From Talinum fruticosum (lineage: Eukaryota > Streptophyta > Magnoliopsida > Caryophyllales > Talinaceae), in the NCBI GenBank assembly GCA_021018815.1, contig JAITYX010000022.1:1240001-1304000 (forward strand): a stretch of 64,000 bases of DNA, written 5' to 3'. Shown piece after piece: positions 51,401 through 61,600 of the stretch. The notes beneath the pieces were generated by a model. The model searched no databases. It was given only the letters and a program-made list of their open reading frames with translations, and was not told the origin of the DNA. The translations under genes and the position numbers were made by a program. The stretch's first letter is position 1. Each line of letters begins with the position of its first letter.

Positions 51401-52263
51401 ACTTGCAATCAACTATTAACTGGATAATCTGTTTCTATTTCTGTCAATGATAACATCATGTTATGCAATACATGATCTTCTATATCTCCCATTCTGTTCT
51501 GTTGGTTTGAATGTGTAAAATGATTCATGTGTGGCATAGAAAATATAAAGAAAAATCTTGATAAATCCCAGGGGTTTTCATAAATGTGGGTGGATGATGT
51601 ACAAGCAGCTGGGCACAGATCTTGCTTAGGTGAAGTGTTGGGAAGCCCAGATCTACGCAGCCTTACCACATAGATGGTTTCTGATAAATGATATGTGAAG
51701 AGCAAGAGAACATAAATCTTCAGAAGATATGAATAAATCAAGATAGTCTTTACTGTTTTTTAATTGAAAATCGAACAAAAAAATAAAAAAATAGAATTTA
51801 TATAGAATATAGGCAGCATGCCCATAGAGCACAAGACAGCGGGATACATGCAGCTTTCGTTTGCACAATTCTGAATTGAACCAAGCCTTTGCCTGTGACA
51901 TTTGCTCTTGCTCATAACAGAAGTAACCCTTTTTCCTTTTCTTATATCAAGGCATGGCATCTCCATGAGAACAACCAAGATGTGGAACTTGTGGATAGAA
52001 GACTATCAGAATTCAATGAGGAAGAGGTGAAGAGAGTCATAGGGGTAGCTCTTCTGTGTACTCAGACAGCCCCAGTACACCGCCCGACAATGTCCCGAGT
52101 GTTGGGTATGCTTGCTGGGGACATTGAGGTAGGAACCAGCATATCGAAGCCAACATACTTGGCTGATTGGACTATTGATAACTTGAGTTTCATGACTTCT
52201 GATGTATCTGAGGCTTCAAAAGCCGGTTTTTCTTCCACCAGTAAGAGCACAATAAGTGCTTAG
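29897..52263 (+). CDS. Gene B: LRR-malectin receptor-like kinase (LRR-VIII-2), intact frame with shortened tail
   Basis: Paralogue of gene A with the same 24-exon plan: 29897-30023, 31490-31679, 34539-34610, 35066-35137, 35237-35308, 35498-35569, 35657-35728, 35846-35917, 36031-36102, 36264-36335, 36439-36510, 37670-37741, 37867-37932, 39543-39608, 39733-39777, 40498-40562, 44572-44942, 47840-48026, 48120-48272, 48654-48772, 50513-50723, 50825-51056, 51224-51374, 51952-52263. All borders are GT-AG and all phases agree, giving 1004 residues: signal peptide 1-29 (ends VQA), LRRs about 106-404, malectin about 426-612, TM about 630-652, then kinase (GEGGFG, Lys715, HRD Asp811, DFG 829-831). It lacks the Cys-Cys-Ile-Pro segment of gene A. 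The stop TAG 52261-52263 replaces a Leu codon of gene A. The old frame stays open for 25 more codons, to TAG 52339-52341. Ligand unknown. Confidence 0.92.
30024..31489 (+). other. Gene B intron 1 (1.5 kb) with long (TA)n
   Basis: AT-rich intron from GTTAGC to GATGCAG. It contains a pure TA microsatellite at about 30712-30772 and is otherwise featureless. It is much shorter than intron 1 of genes A (3.9 kb) and C (4.9 kb). Confidence 0.8.
30712..30772. repeat. (TA)n microsatellite, about 30 units
   Basis: Uninterrupted TA dinucleotides inside intron 1 of gene B. Likely length-polymorphic. Confidence 0.95.
31490..31679 (+). other. Gene B exon 2: N-terminal cap
   Basis: 190 nt, encoding [26 protein letters not shown], and [17 protein letters not shown]. 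It matches gene A across its whole length with scattered substitutions. Confidence 0.88.
31957..32407. mobile_element. Tourist-like MITE in intron 2 of gene B
   Basis: The left end GGATGTGTTTGGTT and right end AACCAAACACACCC (with two extra bases) form imperfect inverted repeats of the GGGTGTGTTTGG type, typical of Tourist/PIF-Harbinger MITEs. The flanking trinucleotide TTA occurs on both sides (31954-31956 and 32408-32410), the expected target duplication. Length 451 bp, AT-rich, non-coding. Confidence 0.7.
32529..33042. mobile_element. Solo LTR with intact 5-bp target duplication in intron 2 of gene B
   Basis: The 514-bp element starts TGTTGGGTATT and ends TCCTAACA, the TG...CA ends of an LTR. 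It is flanked by the same 5 bp, TAGGG, at 32524-32528 and 33043-33047. Near its end lies a GTAAACTACTCAAAG segment followed by GGTTTTTCCACGTTAAAATC, resembling the R-U5 part of Ty1-copia LTRs, though the superfamily is not proven. No second LTR or internal coding region is present, so it is a recombination-derived solo LTR. It is more GC-rich than the surrounding intron. Confidence 0.85.
33423..33546. mobile_element. Short Stowaway-like MITE in intron 2 of gene B
   Basis: The left end TATTTCCTCCATCCC and right end GGGGGCAGAGGGAGTA form imperfect inverted repeats of CTCCCTC type around a palindromic GAGAGCCCACAGCCCTC/AGAGGG core. About 124 bp, non-coding, bordered by TA. Confidence 0.6.
34539..40562 (+). 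other. Gene B exons 3-16: leucine-rich repeat block
   Basis: Ten 72-nt LRR exons (3-12), then 66, 66 and 45 nt, then the 65-nt cap exon GLPSGLNC-x6-PC. Exon 14 (39543-39608) is 66 nt and encodes [19 protein letters not shown], showing the ancestral frame from which gene A has lost one base. Its acceptor is also AG|AG, but here only the first AG keeps the frame. Confidence 0.9.
39340..39389. repeat. (TA)n microsatellite in intron 13 of gene B
   Basis: About 25 TA units, absent from the corresponding intron of gene A. Confidence 0.95.
41245..43090. mobile_element. Non-autonomous Mutator-like element with about 300-bp TIRs
   Basis: The left arm (about 41245-41550) and right arm (about 42770-43090) are long inverted copies. 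Both start G(G/A)GTTATTGGATTAAAAT and go through TATTGGACGTTTATATAC, CTGAAAAGTTGGATAC, TTTCTAAACCACCACC, the TCCATCAAAAATTAAAA stretch and a final GAAACCCTAGCCCAT. The element is bracketed by a perfect 9-bp repeat AATGAAAAA (41236-41244 and 43091-43099), the target-duplication length of Mutator elements. No transposase frame was found. The interior 42020-42770 is of unknown origin. A second MITE is nested inside. Confidence 0.85.
41572..42010. mobile_element. MITE nested in the Mutator-like element
   Basis: The left end GCGTGTTTGACCTAATTTTT and right end GGCCAAACACCC (reverse complement GGGTGTTTGGCC) form imperfect inverted repeats of about 35 bp with TGTTTTTG words inside. The 439-bp interior is purine-rich (GAGAGAGAAA). 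No clear target duplication was seen. It lies between the two long TIRs, so it probably jumped into the element, unless it was captured. Confidence 0.6.
44572..48026 (+). other. Gene B exons 17-18: malectin-like domain
   Basis: Exon 17 (44572-44942) encodes [18 protein letters not shown] through FDIFIQ. Exon 18 (47840-48026) encodes [12 protein letters not shown] through [18 protein letters not shown]. Relative to gene A it is 12 nt shorter at GT|NQGTYG, so the Cys-Cys-Ile-Pro segment is missing. The two exons are separated by a 2.9-kb intron. Confidence 0.87.
44943..47839 (+). other. Gene B intron 17 (2.9 kb)
   Basis: Contains a diverged local duplication: GTAAGGTTGGG(C/A)(G)GAAAG near 45378 and 45484, GTCTACTTGAGTTCTA near 45293 with a variant near 45527, and GTCGTCAT repeated near 45552-45570. 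A segment near 45215 and another near 47690 contain CTTACCCCTA words. No gene was recognised. Confidence 0.6.
48120..52263 (+). other. Gene B exons 19-24: TM helix, RD kinase and truncated tail
   Basis: The TM helix ([20 protein letters not shown]) is followed by KRKRR. The kinase keeps [44 protein letters not shown] and RPTM. The residue after ILL is Gly rather than the usual Asp, at a non-catalytic position. The tail ends KSTISA at TAG, 22-24 residues earlier than the corresponding tail of gene A. Confidence 0.9.
49222..49830. mobile_element. hAT-like non-autonomous element in intron 20 of gene B
   Basis: The termini TAGGTATGGCAAT and ATTGCCATCCCTA are inverted repeats of the TAGGGRTGGCAA type typical of hAT elements. 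The 8-bp flanks ATCTCGTT (49214-49221) and ATCTCATT (49831-49838) differ at one base, as expected for an ageing hAT target duplication. The 609-bp interior has GGGTTGG/GGGTAGG words and no transposase. Confidence 0.8.
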
Positions 52264-52539
52264 GCTCAGAACTCACCTTTAACGAATGCCACTGTGTCTA
52301 TGAGTGACGATGAAGAATCTTGGATTATTCAAACTCTTTAGATACCTGCTTGATTGAAGATACCAGTCAAAAAAAATTGTTAGGTATATGTTCAATTTTT
52401 ATTATTTTTTTCTGGGACAATGTCAAAAAATGTTGTATTGCTCAAGTATAATTACATAATACTCTTAGGCATGCTCAGGCCACTTTCAGCTAAAGCACAC
52501 ATCAATCATGGGAACCCCTATCTCCCCTGCTATCTCAAC

Positions 52540-53420
52540 TACATCATCAGCTTCTTAAAATAAATCCCATCCGTACCACAAATTGGTCAAACCCATATTC
52601 CCTTCTGATATGTGCATCCTGACACAAACAGTGTATTGAATTCTGTGTACATTTGAGTGCACTGTCACTTGTTGCTGTCTGTATCTAAGCATATTCCTGG
52701 CTTGCCATGTTAGATACACAGCTGCACACAAGGCACATCTAAGTACCCTAGACCTTGAGGCCCTTCCTTTCTCCTGTGCCATCGGTTTTCTGGCTAAAGG
52801 CGTGCCTAATGTAGGTGATTGCATGTCTCAACCTCAGCAGAACAAAACCAGCAATTTCCAGCAGTTCCCTGAAACAGAGGAGTCAGTCTCTCCTCAGTTA
52901 GAAGCCTCTTATGTGCAGCAGCCCGAGCAATGAAAGCATGTCTTGGCATGGTTGCGTGGTCCCATATTGTCTTTGGCCATGGTATCATCCTAATGCTTGG
53001 TCTCACCAAAGAATACAGCTTTCCAACATTAAACTTGCCTCTGTCCCCACATTTCTCGATGATCTGTGCAGCACTCTCTCTACCTTCAAACTGCAAAAAT
53101 CTCATCCCAGATTCTAGAAGGATTATCCACCTTAGCAACAGGAGTAATAAGTGTGGAATTGATAGATTTGAGAAGTTTACAATTCTGAAACAACTCTTGC
53201 ACAGCCTGGCAAACCTCACTACCGATCCATCTCCAAAAATCCCATCAGATCCAGAGGCCTTATTGTTAGGAATGCTCCATAACGCACTTTTAATTTCACC
53301 ATGGCTAGGCTGATGATGTAGCATAGCACCCTGCTCCTCTGTGGGACCATGTCCTCACTGAAAAACCTCGGGCTCTACCTCCTCTACCTCGTGCTATAAG
53401 ATGTGCCGAGAAGGCTCTTA
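52540..53420 (-). pseudogene. Decayed LINE (non-LTR reverse transcriptase) fragment
   Basis: Read on the - strand, it begins with the RT-type motif ALWSIPNNKASGSDG (compare the family's IP-x-NKAPGPDG), skips most of the polymerase, then gives a zinc-binding RVT domain: KTIWDHATMPRHAFIARAAA, then KRLLTEERL, then NCWFCSAEVETCNHLH. A frameshift follows, and CAAVYLTWQARN matches the usual C-terminal 'AA-VY-x-x-W-x-x-RN'. The YADD-containing core is deleted, so it cannot be active. It lies just downstream of gene B. Confidence 0.75.
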
Positions 53421-53549
53421 AGAATTTGAGGACCATATTGTTTATGTGCTCACAGTCGGTGATCACCCCCATTCCTCTCCCCAGCCAAGCTATGAATACC
53501 ACTTCTGGTCGTTTAAATTACCAAAGAAATAAGCATTATTTGAGTCTCC

Positions 53550-54430
53550 CAGCGGAATATGTTTGTTAGGCAATTAGCCTTACTCTAAACCTCACTTTGT
53601 GTATGAAATTTAGAGCAACGATGCGGAAGCGAATTCAGGATGGCAAACAATGTCAAGAATGAGATAAAGATCGATAAACAAAGATGAGACAAGGGTTTTA
53701 ACGTGAAAACCCAAACCGGGAGAAAACCACGGATGACACAGGCACCACAAATTCACTATTTCAGGAGAGTACAAGAACAATCTCAACCCCGATACCTTCC
53801 CAAAGTCCAAGATACCCAATATCACTAAACTCTCCTCTCAATAGCACACTCATCAATTGGACACCCCCAATTGACACCTCTAATTAAGACTCGTGCTTTT
53901 GATGAGATTTTAACATCTAGCTAGCCTTACAACGAGATTTTTTAATTTAACTAGACTTGATTAGAGATGCCCACCAAGGGCTCTCACCCGGGTGATCCTC
54001 TCACCCCAACTTTTGTGTGCCCCTTACATTTTCCACACACTCTTCTCCAAGATGTACAAAAACCCTCTTTAAATAGAGGAAGAAACAACCCTAGACCTAC
54101 ATTGATTTTCACAGCATTTACCAAGGAATAAACTGATCGATCAAAGCGGCAAAGCCGACGAAAACCACACACGGAAGAAGTGACACGGCTCGTAGCACAG
54201 GTGTTGGCTACTGCCAACATGATTGTCTTCCTTCTCCGCCGAAACATTCGTGCTCCTTGCTCCGATGGTCGTGCCGGTTGTTCCGAGCCTTGAAATTGAT
54301 TTTGGGCCATAACTCAACAATGTTTGGCTCACCCTTCAATGCACAAATTGGGCAGAAGAGGCAAGCGCCTCCAAGTTGATAGTATTTTTCCAAATGACAC
54401 AAATCCAGCCATTATCATGAGTACATGTTC
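53550..54430. repeat. Unclassified repeat-like GC-richer segment
   Basis: Distinctly GC-richer than the surroundings, starting near GTTTGTTAGGCAATTAGCC and carrying an AACGTGAAAACCCAAACCGG segment and a TCTTTAAATAGAGG TATA-like word. This composition is reminiscent of an LTR or other retroelement non-coding part, but I could not find paired ends or target duplications. Confidence 0.3.
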
Positions 54431-55580
54431 GAGTTTGATGCTTGTAGTTTTGCAGTTATTGTGGTAAAGTCTTGTACTTGTGGTTCTATTATTATCCTTG
54501 ATTTAGGTATGTTCGAAATAGATGTTAAAATCGGTTGTCACAGCTGAAATGATCAACTCGATCAACTGTTATGAGCTAAAATAAGCTAAAATAATTAGTT
54601 GTTATAGCTATTATCGGTTGAAAGCTACTATTAATGCTTGGTATAAATGTCATTTTTTAATGTCTGGTATAAATGTCATTTTGAATAAGCTATTATTAGT
54701 TTCTACTTTCCATCTAGTATGTGCTATAAAGGTTGTTTACAATGTCTATATTGAAAATTGAAAGCTATAAAGTTGTGTATATAGGAGAAATTTCAGGTTT
54801 TCTGAAACTACATAAGACAATGGAAAAGTTTGGTGTATTTTTGGTGTATGACGTTCATGTGTAAATAGATTTTCTTCTTTTGGCAATCGGAGTAACATTG
54901 GTTGTTGGCTTATTTCTGAGTGCACTCCAAATGCGAGTTTTGATTTTGTTAGCATATCAAATAATCGTAATGGGGTATCCGTTGTCTCAACTACTAAAGT
55001 ATATAGGAGTTGTTATTACATGCTTGAGTTCGAATCACATTTATATCTGTTAGTTAATGAACACTATTTAAAATTGCTTAATATATCATTGTTTTTGTCT
55101 TTTTTTGGCTAAAAGTCTTAATATAAGATTGGTTGGTAGAATCTTTATTAACTTTACTACATTTACAATGTCTCCATTTTCATGTGACACAATGATTATC
55201 ATTATAAATTGAAAGGGGATAATAACAAATTGTTTTATTTGGGGACAATAATATATTGGTTTATGTCTATGATCGTTATAAAAAGTCAAATTTTCTCTTT
55301 TAAATCATACCATAAACCTAATTTCTTGATATGTGTCGAGTTCCTCTGTTGAGTTCCTCCTCCACCCCTGCCCTGACGGTAGTGCAAAATGGCCCATAAG
55401 TAATTAAAATAGTGCAAAGAAAATGACCCATAAGTAATTAAAATTGGATTTTAATTTGCATGCCAATACTGAAAATTCAAAGTCTTTGTTAAGTCCACAG
55501 GAAAGAATACTTTCTGCAAAATCTACATACTATATGAATTAATAAATCTGCTAATGCTTTCCCAAGGTTGAACCGTTCAA
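54430..55580. other. Intergenic DNA between gene B and gene C
   Basis: No gene recognised. A ATGGCCCATAAGTAATTAAAAT block occurs twice in slightly different form (around 55389 and 55427). A block at 54510-54680 with GATGTTAAAATCGGTTGT and TGGTATAAATGTCATTTT (twice) looks like a decayed MITE. Confidence 0.4.
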
Positions 55581-55585
55581 GTCTT

Positions 55586-55694
55586 TTGACCAACAAGATG
55601 TCTTTATACGCATATATATATGCTCCCATTTAGCCTCCGCTTCTCCCCCCTCGCGGTGATCACGTACACAATTGATCCTTCAAGTGTCTCAGGC
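55586..55694 (+). promoter_or_regulatory. Putative core promoter of gene C
   Basis: A TATATATATA stretch at about 55611-55621 lies 75-85 bp before the ATG at 55695. A TTGACC W-box core (55586-55591), the binding site type of WRKY factors, sits just upstream. Both are motif matches only. Confidence 0.35.
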
Positions 55695-58600
55695 ATGGAA
55701 CTTGGGTGGAGGTCATGGTTGCGGTGGCCAATGCTCCTGCTTATGGTTCGTGGTTGGTGCGTTGTGTTACTGTTATGCATAGCTCGAGCTCATAGCAGTA
55801 CCCAGAAGCCCCCGACTGCATCCACTCCTATTGATGAAGGTTCTCGTCTACTCCTTAACTTTAATCTTTACCGTTAGATTAAGACCTCATTGGTATGATA
55901 TTCTATTTATTTTATTTTTAAAGAGTCAACTTATTAATGGTCTATACAACAAAAATTATAGTCGGAATTGCCTTAGTTATGCGGTTCCAAAGTTTCAAAA
56001 TTGCATAAACAAAACACAATAAACATTTGTAATTTTGAGTTTGACCCTTTTCTTACTGATTCATAGTACCATTAATTTATAGTTACGTTTAAATTATTAC
56101 TCCATTTGTTTTACAATACGAGTATATTTCATTATACCTAACTTTTATTGTTTTATTTTTTTGATAAAAAAGGGGAAAAATATTACTCGGAAACGATATT
56201 AGTACATAAGTCTAATAAAGCCAAATCAACAATCGACTTCAATGCATCTTCAACCCAAGTTCTCACATCGTGAACATAAGGGTGAAGGTGTGTTAGAGTG
56301 TGTGCCACCTGATTCCCCTACCTTTTAACATGCGAAAAAGAACAAAAATTAAAATAACCCAACAAACTACTAATACAAACTAGCACAAGCCCAACTTCAG
56401 AATTTGGACTCAAATTACTTTTATCATTTCATAATACCTGTCATTTTTACAATCCCATATACTAATATTAGTTTATTAATTTTTTTCTTATTAATTGTTT
56501 ATTAAAAAATAACAAAGAGAGAGTACGAAGACATATTAAATAATTCACCTTTTGACTATTTTAATTTTTAATTAATTTTAATTTTTTATTTAAAATGGAT
56601 GAAGTATTCGCTGTGAGACTATTAAATAAGTCAAGACCACTTTACCTTCATTAGAAAAAATTAAAAGGGGTCTACACCATCCATTTCCCTTACCTTGGTT
56701 TTGCTTTCCTCCTGTTTGGAGATGATTGGGGTTGTAGGGAAGAATTTTATTTAATTCATCCTCTTTATCCTTCAAATCTCCTTGCTAATAATCTACTTGC
56801 TTTGTCCTATATTTATTGTCAAAAATATTTATCTCTATCTTTACTTGTCGAACTTTGCGTTATCAAAAATTTTACATTATTTTATTAGTTTAAGATACTT
56901 GTTCAACAATGTCAATGCATTTAATACTTATTTTTGCATATTTCTTAAAATTGACTATGAATATAAGACAACGAAGTAACGAAGTGAAGGCTAATTACCT
57001 CTTTTCCATTCGACCTTTCTTTCTTTTCATCCAACAAAAAAGCGCACGTATATCCAAACTTACTCTCAAATGAATAAGTTGAGTACTATAAAGTGCACAT
57101 CAACAACACATAATGTACCTACAAGAAGCTCGTGTCAATACACTTCTAGTGAGAATTAAGATCTTAAAAAAATGTTAATAACTTAAAATTAGAGTTAATT
57201 TCATTTAAAAATTCACATAAGTTTGAAAGATTAATCACCATTCTCAAAAGGTGCAAATTGAAAAGCAAAAGACCTCACTACCTGAAACTAAAAGATACAT
57301 TATAGTAGGGTAAATTGTTAATCATGTAAATATTAAAATTCGCCATTCAAAATTTAGAGTTTTTCCTTCTAAGAAAGTTGGTTATGTAATTATAAGTAGG
57401 ATATTGAGCATTTAAACATCTATCTAAAAAAATTAATTAGTCAAAACTAAAATTAAAGTAATCACAAATCACAAAGAGATAAAAAGAGATGTTAAGACGG
57501 CCAATCACATGCTAAATTAAAGGCAAAATCCTTCATGTTGTAATCGGGCCATATTCGAGCTAGCTAGGCTCACGTTCAGCTTGGTCATATATGAGATCGA
57601 CTCGAAACTTGCAGAATTTATGAAGTTTAGGCTCGGACTCGACTATACATTGCTCAACTTGGACTTTGGCTCAATATATTTTTTTGAATTGTTTTTCTAA
57701 TTAATGCAACACTCCGGCTTAAAGCAGCGCATCACTTGTTGTAGGTGTCTAAATTGAACACCCACAAGGCTTTCTCAAATTTTAAACCTTAACTACCTCT
57801 TAATATCTTAGTGCAGCAGATGCCTCTAACAGAACTTTAACTTAGATTGGATAAGTCTAAAATATGCATTTTATTCATACATAAATAATCTCCAAACAAG
57901 TTTTATGTAAATGAATACAATATTTATTTGCAAAGTTCCATCATATATGACATGAGTAAATAAAATCTAAAATAACCAAGCTATACTGTAATCATCCACT
58001 TGAATCACAATATCTTCTAATTGTAATCCATTCTTTAAACCTGAAAAATAACGAGGTCATGAGCTCCTCGAGTGAATAACACTTACATTTTTTGATGTTA
58101 CGCTTTGCACACTGTGCGATTTACACATAAGCTCACAAGTATACATAACTAAAATATAACACTTGGAAGGTGATATACAAAGATATTCACACTTCACAAG
58201 TAGAATCATACATTCTATATTCATCATGCTCTTAATATTTTACAATGTTTATGTTATGATACGAATATTAAACTCACCTAGCCATACTTGTCCCATATTC
58301 CATATGATTCAGAGACTCTTGCTCATACTTAAGTCCCTAAACAAACTCGATTGTTAGTTCATCACTTAACTAACCATGGTTGTCTCATACCAACCATGTC
58401 TCTTGAACTCTTGTCCTTATTTGAGTCCAAAAGAAAGAAAACCCGCTAAATTAGACTAACACTATAACTATAATTGTGTCTCACATAAATAGAAACACAC
58501 GTTCACATGGGTTTTCCATCATCATGGATGTGACGAATATTTATAGTCTTAGAAAACACAAATATCATATAATGCTTTGTCTTAGTTCAACTCATTGATC

Positions 58601-61600
58601 AAAATCTTAATTATATCGTTTAAGTTTATTAATATTAGGAAATTCACTCACGACCAGCACAAGAAACCATCATAAAATACAAGAGTCACAAACACATGTT
58701 AGTGGATCGGTTAAAGCCATCACAAGATACTAACCAGGACCTCATTGCTCTATAAAACATAGTTGTTTAAAATCTCAAACTATGGAATTAGAATTCATAT
58801 CATAGTGAACCAACCGAAGTCATCACAAAGTACAATCAGTGACTCACACATATCACATGACACATAGGCTGAAAATAACATCCTAGTGGATTGGTTAAAC
58901 CTTTTCAACCGGACGCCCTAAGACACACAAAGACAAATTAGTTCTATGGTCATAACTTTATAACGTAACGTATAAGTAATAGTCATATGCGAGATATAAG
59001 TTTCGTTATCCTTTTAAATATAGTTTTACCACATCTTAAATTCATACTTGTCATCATAGCAAATCTTAGATTAACAAGTTAATCATGACGTATATAGTCA
59101 CGCACAAACACATGAATAGAGTTAGGTTTGACACTTTCAAAATAATTTATAGAAGTGCACGTAGTCCATTTTTGCTTTACTCTACTGATTTTATGCATCA
59201 TAATGAATCGGAAAATTAGCTAACAAATTAGAAACAAATAATCATCCACATTTAGTATAAACTGAGTAATTTATCTTAGAAATTCATACCTAAGAATCTA
59301 TTTATCCAAAATTCATAAACATTTATAGAAAATTTTCACACAATATATAGAAATTACAATAAATTGTTCATATTTTTTTATGCACCCAATAATTTACAAA
59401 AATTCAAATAGCACAAAAATATGTTATGATCCAATAATAACATATAAATTCAACAATCATTATTCTCCTAATCAAGTTCAAACCAATTTTTCACACAACA
59501 TACAAGATCATAATACATCTCATAGTCATCAATTATGCTATTTTATAATTCAATAATAGTATCTAAGTAATCAAACTAATCACAATATAAAATCAGGAAA
59601 AATTTCTAATTTAGTGAAATGAAATTTCTAATTCTTTATTTAAGCCTGGAATATCATATTCATGCATTATTTTTTAATTACTTTCCCCTACCTATTTTCA
59701 ATTTAAAAAATATATAAAAATTACTCACCTTACTTTAGTCAAATTAATATTTTAGATATTTCTTTACTCCTTTATTAAACTAATAAGCAAAAGTCTCCAA
59801 CCTCTTATGTTCTTTCTCTCTATTTTTGTTCGTTTTCCTTTTGATGCCCAAGGGAACAAAATCAATTCCTTCAAACCAATTAAATTACGATAGTTTTTGT
59901 GTTCTTTAAAAATAGTCATGGGCTAAAACCACGTGCATTTTCTTTCTATCTAAAAGAAAAACTATAAGCTAACAAAATTATGGCTTGAGAAATCTATGTG
60001 CTAGGCAAAACAACGACCTTTCATTTAATCTTTTATATGATTACTAAGTATGCATTTAACTTAACTTGACTTTGATTTTTAACTTTGATTTGGACTTAAT
60101 GAATTTTCTATTATTAAGTAGATTACTAAATATAATATTGATAAATTTTTTTGACGTCAATATTGACAATTTTAGTCTAACGAATGTGAACACATAATTT
60201 TTTTTTTTGTTATAAAGATTATTGAGATACATCAAACATTATACGACCAATTAAATCAAACATTTAAGTTACACATCAAATATCATTAGCTAAACTTTCG
60301 AAGTGTTACAAGTTTGCAAATTCTATGCTATAAGCAAAGTTTAAGTCAAAATTTTTTGTTGAATTCAAAAAATAAGAATTGCAATAAAAATTTGTTAATC
60401 CTATTAATAATCTCATGCTCTTCACGTAAGCGCTTACAAAAAATAAGTCAATCGAGTCAAACCAAGCCGAATCTAGCGGATCTTTGATGCCGGCAGATGC
60501 GATCCTCACTGATGAGTAATACTACACCCAGGTTCAGAGCGCACTTTTCCGCTTGTTGTTTCTCCTTCTTTCAATTGATCATAATTTGTGAAAATGAATG
60601 TATTGCTGAAGATCTTTTCACGTAGTAGTGCGATTACCAGTCCCGAATTAGCAATGGCGATGGCAACCAAAAGGTATTGAACTCTATTGAAATTTGCCAT
60701 TACTGATTCATACTTAACGGGGTTTTGTTTGTTGCAGCGCGAGCATTGAATTTGATATTGCAAAAATGGGGATTCCTTTCGTGGCGGAGCATAACAGATG
60801 ATCCTTGCTTCGGCTCTGCCGTTGTGGAATCCGCCTCTATCGATGACAGCCAGTATACCATCAAATGCGATTGTAGCTATGATGGCAACACTACTTGCCA
60901 CATTACTGCTTTGTAAGTATACTTGTTTCTTCATTGCAACCCTTTACAATGGCAATGTTATAAAAGAGTGAGATTAGATTGACATATGTATGGAGGGTTC
61001 TGACTTCATGGTATTTTTAGGTGGGCAGTTCGTTTATTTAAGCGGACGTCAAGTTTAGAGTGGCTTTCAACATACACATTAGGCGGGCAGTTAGATTTCA
61101 TTGGTTTGGGTGATTTGTTTGCCCATGGTAAAAGTAGGTGGTTTTGGTTTCTTGTTTTGAGTAAATTGGCTACCCTAGAAAGTTGTTTGATGCTCAAGGG
61201 TCAAATTATTGTATCGTTATCCTTTAGCTCTTTTGAGCTTACTAATGATTAAAAATAAATAAATAAAAGTTAATGATGAAATAAATAAATAAAAGTTCAA
61301 GTCCCCCCTTATAATTTATGTCAATGAATCTTCTTATTCGTTGCATCTGCTATAGTTCTGAGAAAATGGAATGTCATCTTGGGGAATTTCTTTGATGTTC
61401 AAACCATTTGGTGGCAAAGTGTCATTTGAATGTTTGATAGATGAGGTTTGTTGGGTAGTCCTTATGTTAGACTGTGATCTCTTTACATGAACCGGACTTC
61501 TCTGGAAGGTGTACTGCTATACTTTGACAAGCATGTTACCTAAAGGTGGCTAGAGATCTGAAGGCACAAAGACATTTTACAGAGTATGATTATCAGTAAA

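Noticed and set aside
52911..53313. Open frames on the + strand over 52911-53313
   Set aside because: They are the antisense of the LINE relic, whose - strand frame carries recognisable RT and zinc-binding motifs.
53550..54430. A second solo LTR between genes B and C
   Set aside because: The composition is suggestive, but no matching TG...CA ends with a target duplication could be found. Left as an unclassified repeat.
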